This document shows, piece after piece, positions 1 through 7,913 of a stretch of 64,000 nt of DNA. The stretch's first letter is position 1. The number at the start of each line of letters is the position of its first letter. Location: assembly GCF_000972845.2 (NCBI RefSeq), contig NC_040021.1, positions 7,359,291 to 7,423,290 on the forward strand, in the 5' to 3' direction. Source of the DNA: Larimichthys crocea. Its lineage: Eukaryota; Chordata; Actinopteri; Sciaenidae. The position numbers were made by a program, and so were the translations under genes. Below the pieces are notes generated by a model. The model had not been told where the DNA came from. It saw only the letters and a program-made list of their open reading frames with translations, and made no database searches.

Positions 1-2115
1 CACCTCATTAGTCTTCATGTTTTCACTCTTCATCAGTGAAGTATAGTTCCTGAAGAGAGAAACCAAAACACAACAAATCCATAAGTGTAAAGAAGATTTT
101 CTTCAGTCTAAGTTTACTAATGTCACGAGGAAAACTATATTAAAAAACAAAAACAAAAAAAAACAACTAAAAACAACCTACTTGAGGTCCTCCATCTCTT
201 TTTTCCTCTTCTGCTCCTCCTTCTCTTTCTTCTTCTGGTCTTGGAGCTGAGCTTTCTTCTCGTTCCTCTCCTCTCTGTCTCTCGACTCTTTCTCAGCCGC
301 CAGGTCAGGGAAGCGTTCGTCTTTCGTCTTCTCCAGGCGGTTTACGATCTCGTTGACCTTCTTCTCCACGGCCACGATTTTCACCTGGGAGACACACATC
401 GCCAGCATGAAACACCTGAACTGAACCGACAGTGACGAGGACAGACTCATTAATGTAATCCATCACAGTTAAAGAGTGGTCAGACCTCTTTCTGTCGATA
501 GAAGCCGATCTGTCCCACGTCCATGTCGCCGGTTTTCTTCAGGTTGGCCCACGGTGTGTAAACCACGTTGATGTTGTTCATCTTGCAGCCTGACAGCACA
601 CAACATGTTTGCTTTAATATACACTGAAGATAAGGTAATACTGCATGTGTGAGTCACAAAGTAACAAGGAAAAAGGCTTTGACAGGATGACCTTTTAATT
701 ATAGCAAATGCACGTTGATCAGCTGTGTTGATCGCGGCTCTGGTTTAAAGGCTCATTGTGAAACTTGAAACCTGAGATCTTTTTACCTTGGATGCTGTTG
801 TTTTTCACCAGCTGTGCACAGTCTATCAGCACCTCCGGGGGGATATCATTTATTGTATGACCCTAGAAAAAAAGACACAGAGGAATCAGCACTGCCTATT
901 CAACTAAAGGCATCAGTATCCTTTAAACTAAGTGGTCGGTGGATCTTTTGTCTGAAACCCTTCTCCATGTTCTCTGAGCTAGCAGGCTTAGACTAGTCCA
1001 TCGACATGTCGTTTGAGCATTACAGATTTCCATTGCGTGAGAAATCAAATGTAAATTTTGGTGTTTCAGAAAAAAACTCCTGAATCAACATGATCTGGTG
1101 AAGTGATTCTGGGAAACGTCTGTTGTGTTCTTCAACGTTTCAGAGGAAGCAGGGATCCTCTGTATTGTATAAAATCATAACAATAACCTGTAGGGTGGCC
1201 GGTTTTTACCTAGTTATAGTGCAGACGACAACAGACTGTTAAAATATGAATAATTATTGACAGATTCATGTTTTAATTCAGACAAGCAAGTGAAATGTGT
1301 GTTTGCACATGAGATGTGTGACCATGGTGAGTGGTAGAGAGGAACATGTCAGCTTCAGACTGCAGTGTTAACCTGTGTGTGCTTTTCAGGTAGGCCTTTC
1401 TGTGTGGAGTTCATGTTCTCCCAGTGTGGGAGTACGTTCTCTCCAGGCTTCCCTCCCACAATCCAAAGACATGCAAACTTATCCTGTTAATTAGTGACTC
1501 TTAAATTGCCCGTAGGTGTGAATGTGAGTTTGTCTCTATGTGCCCTGTGATGATCTGACGACTTCAGGGCTGGTGTACCTCGCCTCTTACCTTTGGCAGT
1601 CTCAGGTAAACGTGAGCCGAAGACAGTTTGTCCACATGAAACCTGGACATGAAAAAACAGCTGTTCATTGTACTGATTTTTCTTGGTAATAACACTTAAC
1701 AGATGTTTTTTTATTGTAAGCTTTTTTTAATGTCTCACCAGATGTCTTCAGGCCAGCCGTACTTTATCAGATCCTCATCTGCAAAAACAATCAGTAAGTT
1801 AAAGGTGATGTGGCTTAATTTATGACACAACACACACACACACACAGGCTTTATATAAAAACACACATATCAAGTATTAAAGTGAGTGTGTGTGTGTGTG
1901 TGTGCTTCCTAACAATAACTCACTTACTCTCATATTTGTCTTTCCCCATGTAGATCGTGTAGGGAGGGTTCACCACTGAGAGACGAAGCACAGACACACA
2001 GTTACAGACACACACATTAATAATGTGGCACACACACATAAAACAGGCTAAAACAGGCTAATGGCTAACATCTGTGCGAGCTTTACTCACCGGCACTTGT
2101 GAAGTAAAACACCAT
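1..2115 (-). CDS. ccdc25: ccdc25, coiled-coil domain-containing protein 25 (3' end cut by window edge)
   Basis: Eight coding exons were read on the minus strand: 2115-2091, 1975-1928, 1778-1739, 1642-1591, 862-787, 589-486, 384-182 and 49-1. All have AG acceptors and GT donors and the phases join without a break, giving 199 codons; the vertebrate protein is about 208 aa, so only the last few residues are missing. The start reads MVFYFTSA, in a good context (A at -3, G at +4). The first half is the NFACT-R (DUF814)-like domain, with [11 protein letters not shown] and [16 protein letters not shown]. The second half is a charged coiled coil ([20 protein letters not shown], then an E/K/R-rich stretch ending [16 protein letters not shown]). 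From the literature, CCDC25 is a membrane-associated protein reported as a sensor of extracellular-trap DNA. The exon 6 donor GTCTGA is atypical but keeps frame. Confidence 0.95.
1381..1595 (+). repeat. Teleost SINE-like repeat fragment in a ccdc25 intron
   Basis: This segment has the order 'GGCCTTTCTGTGTGGAGTT', 'TTCCCTCCCACAATCCAAAG', 'ACATGCAAAC', 'TGCCCGTAGGTGTGAATGTG', then 'TTGTCTCTATGTG'. The same order recurs at 31665-31910 (with a tRNA-like head) and, inverted, at 38520-38770. The head is missing here. It accounts for much of the 728 bp intron between 862 and 1591. Confidence 0.75.
1885..1904. repeat. (GT)n microsatellite
   Basis: Short GT run inside the ccdc25 intron between 1778 and 1928; an interrupted CA run lies at 1831-1847. 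Confidence 0.8.
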
Positions 2116-2306
2116 TTTAAGTGAATTAAAACTCGCCGATAAAAGATGAAGAGTTTATTGTTTGAGAGCTGACACGTCGTTGTTATGAACAAAAATCAAA
2201 ATATGATGATGTGTGTGCCGCTGCTGTCACTTTTCGCGTGTACGAGCTGACCCGGGAAGTTGTTGCTCAGCTGCAGCAAAGCTACAGAGAGTTAGCACGC
2301 AGCAGA

Positions 2307-2313
2307 CCGGAAG
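2307..2313. promoter_or_regulatory. ETS-type motif near the ccdc25 5' end
   Basis: CCGGAAG lies about 190 bp upstream of the ccdc25 start codon, in a locally GC-richer stretch (2215-2330). CCGGAAG is the core ETS/GABPA motif common in housekeeping promoters. That it belongs to the ccdc25 promoter is inferred from position only; no TSS is visible. Confidence 0.4.
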
Positions 2314-2332
2314 CACCCGAACTCGTTTTTTA

Positions 2333-2786
2333 CAAAATAAAAGCTTGACTTGTTTGGAAGGGGATTTCAAGTCCATGCTTACCTGACATTGAATGCATAC
2401 CCTTGAATTTACGTTGTTTGTTTGTTTACCACACACACACACACTGTTAAAGTTTAAGTTTAATTTATTGTTTTTCTGGTTTAACAGTGCAACACACAAA
2501 ATGGGTTACAGAGAAAAGGCTCCCTGAGGAGCTCTAACAGTTGGTTCTTATACTTTTTTTTTTTTTAATGGGCTGTCTCAGACACCTCCCCACTGATACA
2601 GTTAATATCATAATGTTCTTTTTTGGTTTACTGCTCAGTAATGAACATTATGTTTCATATCAAACAAAATAAAAGCTTGACATTCTATAAATTTGCCATT
2701 GACTTGTTTGGAAGGGGATTTCAAGTCCATGCTTACCTGGCATTGAATGCATACCCTTTAATCTACTTTGTTTGTTTGTTTGTTTA

Positions 2787-2826
<40 letters not shown>

Positions 2827-3022
2827 TTAAAGTTTAAGTACATTTGTTTCTCTTGTAAAAGAAGGAGCATTTAACAGCGCAACACACAAAAGAGCTCTAT
2901 CATTAGGTTCTTATATATATATATATTTTTAAATGGGCTGTCTTGGACATCTCCCCACTGATACAGTTAATATCATAACGTCCTTTTTTGGTTTTCTGCT
3001 CAGTAATGAGCATTATGTTTCA
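2333..3022. repeat. Local direct duplication of about 330 bp
   Basis: The block from 2333 (AAAATAAAAGCTTGAC, then TTGGAAGGGGATTTCAAGTC, a CA run, then AATGGGCTGTCT and CCCCACTGATACAGTTAATA) recurs in the same order from about 2660. The second copy has an 18 bp insert after AAAGCTTGAC and a longer CA tract. Copies differ by scattered substitutions. The right part of each copy belongs to a dispersed repeat also found at 19060-19395. Confidence 0.8.
2788..2824. repeat. (CA)n microsatellite
   Basis: About 18 uninterrupted CA units in the second copy of the local duplication; the first copy has a much shorter run (about 2431-2444). Confidence 0.95.
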
Positions 3023-3200
3023 TATCCAAATGATACTCCCCTAACCTCTCTCTCTTGTCCTTGTGCTATTTTTATAATTATCTCTCCCTGCCAGCCTCAG
3101 TAAACACATGCCAGATAAGTGGAGTGGACGAGACATGCAAAAAACAGGACACACACACACACTCTAAATCATCTGCACCCCAGTATAATTTTTATAACAC
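2850..3200 (+). repeat. Dispersed repeat A, copy in the ccdc25-esco2 interval
   Basis: It contains AAGAAGGAGCATTTAACAGC, GCAACACACAAAA, GGGCTGTCTTGG, CTCTCTCTTGTCCTTG and CCAGATAAGTGGAGTGG. The same modules in the same order occur at 19060-19395, and a partial copy at 2480-2655. Family not identified; no coding capacity seen. Confidence 0.7.
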
Positions 3201-3237
3201 ACGCACACACACACATCGTTTCTAATATATTATAATT

Positions 3238-3335
3238 GATGAATGAATGAATAAATAAATAAACAAAAAGAGAGAAAAGAAAAAGAGGGGTAGTTGTAAA
3301 TGTTTCATTTGTATAAACATTTTGTATAAACATAC
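3238..3335. repeat. Left direct repeat bracketing the tRNA-Ala array
   Basis: GAATGAATGAATAAATAAAT, then AAAGAGAGAAAAGAAAAAGA, GGGGTAGTTG and AAATGTTTCA. A diverged copy lies at 5948-6025, so the two flank the tRNA array in the same orientation. Confidence 0.65.
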
Positions 3336-3492
3336 ACATGTTTTTGTTAGTTTCACTGGAGTTTGTGTACATTTAAGACATTTGTCTCGTATTTTATTCC
3401 CGTAAGCAGTTTTGTGAATGACTGAAATAACTCAAATTAGAACAGCCATTGAGAAATCATGACCTATGACGTCAGAGAAACAAAGGCATCAT

Positions 3493-3565
3493 GGGGGATT
3501 AGCTCAAATGGTAGAGCGCTCGCTTAGCATGCGAGAGGTAGCGGGATCGATGCCCGCATCCTCCA
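3493..3565 (+). tRNA. tRNA-Ala (AGC), copy 1
   Basis: A 73-base cloverleaf: acceptor GGGGGAT pairs with ATCCTCC (one G-U) with discriminator A, D stem GCTC/GAGC, anticodon stem CTCGC/GCGAG with loop TTAGCAT (anticodon AGC at 3526-3528), and T stem GCGGG/CCCGC. The internal A box (TTAGCTCAAATGG) and B box (GGATCGATGCC) are intact. No intron and no encoded CCA. A TTTT terminator starts at 3574. TGACGTCA ends 19 bases upstream. Confidence 0.97.
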
Positions 3566-3768
3566 AACTATTGTTTTCTTTACCTCCAAATCTATATGTT
3601 TTCCCTGAGTTTAATATTATTATCTTGAAGTATGGGAAGAAACTAAATGTCTCATAGGTTCATATAAACTTTTATGCTGCTCTACAGAGCTCCTAAAGTC
3701 TGGAGTTGTGTTTGTTAATGATGTGCACCAATATTGTCTTGAGACCAGTCAGGTTTGCTGCTGCAGTC

Positions 3769-3818
3769 CTCTCCCTCTCCCTCTCTCTCTCTCTCTCCCT
3801 CTCCCTCTCTCTCTCTCA
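3769..3818. repeat. (CT)n-rich tract
   Basis: A pyrimidine tract of CT/CCCT units in array unit 1, reduced to a few CT units at the same place in unit 2 (4667-4677). Confidence 0.9.
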
Positions 3819-3825
3819 CACAGAG

Positions 3826-3985
3826 CAGGTGGACGTTGGACACCTTGCTCTCCTCCACTGTCTGCTGCAGGATGCTTCACAGGTTTGGAGAGTCACCATC
3901 ACCTTCATCTTCAGCTTCCTCAGCAAGGCAGTTGTCATCTTGGAGGTGTGTTTGGGGACGTTATCGTGCCCTGCGGCCCGGTTTA
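3826..3985 (-). pseudogene. Tc1/mariner-like transposase remnant, unit 1
   Basis: Read on the minus strand, the segment encodes HDNVPKHTSKMTTALLRKLK, matching the Tc1 transposase block around the second catalytic Asp (usual form DNDPKHTSK). The Asp of 'NDP' is Val here (GTC), unlike copy 2. No other transposase domain or terminal inverted repeats are visible, so it is a dead scrap. Confidence 0.7.
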
Positions 3986-4096
3986 AAACCAAAGTAAGCC
4001 CAAAGTAAGCCCACATCAGCCAATCACGTTCGTCCTGTAGGCCTACTTTGGACCAATCACGTTCCTCCCGCTGCGGCTTATATTTTATTAGTAAAG

Positions 4097-4131
4097 TGCG
4101 AGAGGTAGGGGGTCGATGCCCGCATCCTCCA
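4097..4131 (+). pseudogene. tRNA-Ala 3'-half fragment, unit 1
   Basis: TGCGAGAGGTAG, then a damaged T arm (one base lost and C to G in GCGGGATCG) and GCCCGCATCCTCCA. It corresponds to tRNA positions 38-73, from the last anticodon-loop base onward; the 5' half is absent. The downstream sequence (ATACATCTTTTGAG) differs from that following the complete tRNAs. Confidence 0.85.
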
Positions 4132-4394
4132 ATACATCTTTTGAGAAATATATCTGTATTTTTTTTTTTTCGCTTACCTGACGACGTTTGTGCTTAACAA
4201 GACGCCATCACGCCAATATTATAGCCTCTAGTCAACGGTAAGTGTTGTAAATGCGTAGGTGTTTTTGTTAGTTTGTCTGGAGTTTGTCTCGTGTTTTATT
4301 CCCGTAACCAGTTTCGTGAATGACTGAAATAACTCAAATCAGAACAACCACTGAGAGACCAAAAATTATGACGTCATGGAAACAAAGGCATCAC

Positions 4395-4467
4395 GGGGGA
4401 TTAGCTCAAATGGTAGAGCGCTCGCTTAGCATGCGAGAGGTAGCGGGATCGATGCCCGCATCCTCCA
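4395..4467 (+). tRNA. tRNA-Ala (AGC), copy 2
   Basis: Same 73-base sequence as copy 1, with anticodon AGC at 4428-4430. TTTT follows at 4476-4479, and TGACGTCA at 4369-4376 lies upstream with the same 19-base spacing. Confidence 0.97.
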
Positions 4468-4682
4468 AACTATTGTTTTCTTTACCTCCAAATCGATATG
4501 TTTTCCCCGAGTTTAATATTATTATCTTGAAGTGTGGGAAAAAAACTAAATGTCTAATATTCATATGAACTTTTATGCTGCTCTACAGAGCTCCTGAAGT
4601 CTGGAGTTGTGTTTGTTAATGATGTGCACCAATATTGTCTTGAGACCAGTCAGGTTGCTGCTCCCTGTCTCTCTCTCACACA

Positions 4683-4845
4683 GAGCAGGTGGACGTTGGA
4701 CACCTTGCTCTCCTCCACTGTCTGCTGCAGGATGCTTCACAGGTCTGGAGAGTCACCATCACCTTCATCTTCAGCTTCCTCAGCAAGGCAGTTGTCATTT
4801 TGGAGGTGTGTTTGGGGTCGTTATCGTGCCCTGCGGCCCGGTTTA
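4683..4845 (-). pseudogene. Tc1/mariner-like transposase remnant, unit 2
   Basis: The minus-strand frame reads AAGHDNDPKHTSKMTTALLR, the Tc1 'DNDPKHTSK' block, followed by about 35 residues of further frame. This copy keeps the catalytic-type Asp that copy 1 lost. No full transposase or ITR pair is present. It was duplicated together with the tRNA unit. Confidence 0.75.
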
Positions 4846-4956
4846 AAACCAAAGTAAGCCCAAAGTAAGCCCACATCAGCCAATCACGTTCGTCCTGTAG
4901 GCTTACTTTGGACCAATCACGTCCCTCCCTGTGTGGCTTATATTTTATTAGTAAAG

Positions 4957-4992
4957 TGCGAGAGGTAGCGGGATCGATGCCCGCATCCTCCA
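4957..4992 (+). pseudogene. tRNA-Ala 3'-half fragment, unit 2
   Basis: A 36-base segment identical to positions 38-73 of the full tRNAs (TGCGAGAGGTAGCGG to CCGCATCCTCCA), with an intact B box but no A box or 5' half. The preceding TTATTTTATTAGTAAAG shows no tRNA similarity. Confidence 0.9.
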
Positions 4993-5266
4993 ATACATCT
5001 TTTGAGAAATATATCTGTATTTTCGCTCACCTGACGACGTTTGTGCTTAACAAGACGCCATCACGCCAATATTATAGCCTCTAGTCAACGGTAAGTGTTG
5101 TAAATGCGTAGGTGTTTTTGTTAGTTTGACTGGAGTTTGTGTTCATTTAAGACGTTTGTCTCGTATTTTATTCCCGTAACCAGTTTCGTGAATGATTGAA
5201 ATAACGCAGATCAGAACAACCACTGAGAAACCGAAAATTATGACGTCATGAAAACAAAGGCATCAC

Positions 5267-5339
5267 GGGGGATTAGCTCAAATGGTAGAGCGCTCGCTTA
5301 GCATGCGAGAGGTAGCGGGATCGATGCCCGCATCCTCCA
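5267..5339 (+). tRNA. tRNA-Ala (AGC), copy 3
   Basis: Identical mature sequence to copies 1 and 2, with anticodon AGC at 5300-5302. TTTT follows at 5348-5351, and TGACGTCA at 5241-5248 lies upstream, again with 19 bases between. The unit is truncated downstream and has no tRNA half. Confidence 0.97.
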
Positions 5340-5947
5340 AACTATTGTTTTCTTTATCTCTAAAGTGATATGTTTTCCCCGAGTTTAATATTATTCTCTT
5401 GAAGTATGGGAAGAAACTAAATGTCTAATAGGTTCATATGAACTTTTATGCTGCTCTACAGAGCTCCTGAAGTCTGGAGTTGTGTTTGTTAATGATGTGC
5501 ACCAGTATTGTGTTGAGACCAGTCATAAGACCACTTTTTGAAGTCTTGGCAAAACTGACTGCATTTTCACTCAGTCTTGTCTCGAACAAAGAGGACTCAA
5601 AACCGCTCAAATCGACAACTGCAGGGATGTTTCCCATTAATCACCTCATAATGTCTAATTTGTCCTGACAGTCTCATAATGAACTGAATATATTTTTACA
5701 CTTCAGGTGGAAGTAAGAGGCTGTAGTCTGTACAGTCTGTAGTTACAAAGACCTGTGGGGGGCAGAGAAAACTAAAGAGAGGACAGGAGAGCCGAGGTTT
5801 AACCACACAGGACCACGAGTCGACAGCTGCCTCCAAAACAATCTAACTCAGAATCTAATAAAGCAGCTCATTAAAAAAAAGAAGAAATAAACGTGAATGT
5901 ATAGACTGTCTGGTCTTGGTCTTGACTCAGTCTCCAGTCAGAAAAAA

Positions 5948-6025
5948 ATGAATGGATGAATGAATAAACAAAGAGAGAGAAAGAAAAGAAAGAGAGGGGT
6001 AGTTGGAAATGTTTCACATTTTGTA
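5948..6025. repeat. Right direct repeat bracketing the tRNA-Ala array
   Basis: GAATGGATGAATGAATAAAC, AAGAGAGAGAAAG, GAGGGGTAGTTGGAAATG: a diverged copy of 3238-3335 in the same orientation. Confidence 0.65.
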
Positions 6026-6098
6026 TAAAAATATCCAATTGAATTTAACAATTTCATCATTTTGTATAAAAATATCCAATTGAATTTAACAATTTCAT
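6017..6098. repeat. 41-bp tandem duplication
   Basis: CATTTTGTATAAAAATATCC through AATTTCAT occurs twice back to back (6017-6057 and 6058-6098) with no differences seen. Confidence 0.95.
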
Positions 6099-6304
6099 CA
6101 AAAAAAATGTGAAAACAGCAAAAGTAGTAAATAAAAAGTAAAATAAAAATAAATAAAGCTTTGTCTGTTTAGGACTGCTCTGATGCTTTGAAAAGAAAAG
6201 TATTTTACTCTGCTGATTTCTTTTTTTTATTTTTATTAAAATTAGTTCAAAACAAATACGTTTTATAGATTTGTCTACATTGAACTTTTATTTTGACGGC
6301 ATGG

Positions 6305-6415
6305 ACCGGAAGTCCTTTGACTCGTTTACGGCGGTAACTCGATGAAATTGTGTTTCCGCTTCCGGTCCTGTCTGGTTATGCATTTTTTTTTAGAGACTGG
6401 CGCGCGCTGTTCAAA
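6305..6415 (+). promoter_or_regulatory. esco2 core promoter region with ETS, E2F-like and CHR-like motifs
   Basis: Upstream of the non-coding first exon are ACCGGAAGT (6305-6313), an inverted ETS site CTTCCGGT (6359-6366), GC-rich TGGCGCGCG (6398-6406, E2F-like) and TTCAAA (6410-6415, the reverse complement of the CHR hexamer TTTGAA). No TATA box is evident. This resembles E2F/DREAM-regulated cell-cycle promoters. The TSS is not directly visible; it probably lies near 6400-6450. Confidence 0.55.
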
Positions 6416-6497
6416 ACACAGAGAAGAAACGCGCGCGGGCAGACACGAGACCCGCCAGAGCTCCGCGAGCCACTCCAACAGTTCTTATTATTATTTT

Positions 6498-7910
6498 ATG
6501 AAGGAGCGAGGACAGAGCCGAGCTCGGTAAGACACATTAACGCGCCTTGTCCTGTAGTGTTAGATAGTTTGAAATGACGTAACTGTTAGTTAACCGTTAG
6601 TTCAACGTAAATAAACTGACGTTCAGATTCATTTTTTTAGCGATAAAACACGGAAACAAACATCAGGTTCCTGTTTAATACACGAAACTACTGATCGATA
6701 CCGACGCGTTAGTTTGTTTTGTGTCGAGGGAGTCACTTTTGTGCGAGCTAATCATCCCGCCAATAATCCATTCACCTCCACTTCAGCTGTTCAATAAGGC
6801 TAAGCTAACACGAGCTAACTAAACTCACCTCCGACATTTCTGCAGGATGAGATGAAACTCATCAGGTGTCATCGTGTCAAACTGACCTGTGCGTCCATGT
6901 CATGGTGAAGTTTGCATGCACTCTGTGCATGTACACAGACCCCAGACCTCTGTGTAGTTCATCTTTAAACACACTAATAATGAACATACACACTCTTTGC
7001 AGCGTGTGACCTCTAAAAACTACAAATATGAAGGTTTGATCGTGCACCTGTAAGTGTCACAAAAACATAGAGTTTATTATCTTAGTAGTTTCAGAAATAT
7101 TATGAGACATTTATTTATTTTAGACATGTTCATTAAAGATCATTGAAATCGATTATTAACTATTATGCAGTCCTGATTGTTTATCAGTAAATATTGCATC
7201 ATTTTCTCGCACATCCAATAGTATGAAACTACAAATGCATCAAAGGTTAATTATTATTTATTTCTCTGGGATGGTGCATATTAATAATGTAAATATGCCA
7301 GACTTAGCCAAGAGTCAGGTTTTTATCTAGTAGTAGTCTCCAGTCAGGTGTGAAGTTGGCAGCCTATCCACCTGAAATCAAAACAATAATCATGATGTAA
7401 AGTTTATTAATTAAAGAGCAGCACAACAACAATATGAAACAGTTTGAGCAAATATAAGAAATGAAAGTAAATCATCATCGGTTTTACTCCTTCAGCATCT
7501 TCAGTATTTTTATTAAATGTTGGCCAGAAGGATAAAAGCTAGTGATTTTACTGATACTGATTATCTTTACTGTTTTAAAGATGCTCTAATGTTATAACCA
7601 TGAAAAGATGTGAGGAGGTTTAACACTTATTTTATTACTTTTTGCAGAAACAAGTTGAACAGTTTGAGTTTAATGCATTTAGCTGCCTTTTCATTAAATC
7701 TAATAAAATAAAATCAGCGCAGACCTTTGAACATTTAGCCCCATCAGGTGTTTATGTAGCGCTGATAGTTCGAGAGCTCGTCCTTTTTATTCAAATAAGA
7801 GAGCTGTCTCTCTGCAGAGCAGCAGTCTTGTTTTGCATGTAAACCTAGAAGATCTGGTAATGTAATGTTAGTATAACGTTACTGTGCTTTTGTTTAGGAG
7901 AGGTTTGTAA
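6498..7910 (+). other. Short upstream ORF spliced across esco2 intron 1
   Basis: ATG at 6498 in the putative first exon (donor after 6526, CG|GTAAGA) joins exon 2 (acceptor before 7898, TTTAG|GAG) to give 13 codons and TAA at 7908-7910. The stop lies three bases before the esco2 ATG at 7914, and both are in the same frame. The uORF ATG context is weak (T at -3). It exists only if the TSS is upstream of 6498 and intron 1 is spliced as drawn. Confidence 0.45.
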
Positions 7911-7913
7911 AAA

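Larger units (their letters stand above)
3337..5525. repeat. Tandem array of tRNA-Ala units (two full, one partial)
   Basis: The tRNA genes at 3493, 4395 and 5267 are 902 and 872 bp apart and sit in closely similar DNA. Each unit opens with TTTTTGTTAGTTT, TTTATTCCCGTAA and TGAATGACTGAAATAAC, followed by TGACGTCA, the tRNA, and TGTGTTTGTTAATGATGTGC. Units 1 and 2 then carry a Tc1-like remnant in antisense, two CCAATCACG boxes and a 3' tRNA half. Unit 3 loses similarity just after the GAGACCAGTC motif near 5525. Most of the length difference is a CT-rich run in unit 1. Confidence 0.9.

Noticed and set aside
3466..3657. Open frame with GLAQMVERSLSMREVAGSMP across the tRNA-Ala gene (also at 4320-4568)
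   Set aside because: This is the translation of the tRNA-Ala gene itself, a well-known spurious protein.
3493..5339. Regularly spaced identical 73-base units as a possible CRISPR-like array
   Set aside because: They fold as tRNA-Ala, lie about 0.9 kb apart, and the genome is clearly eukaryotic.
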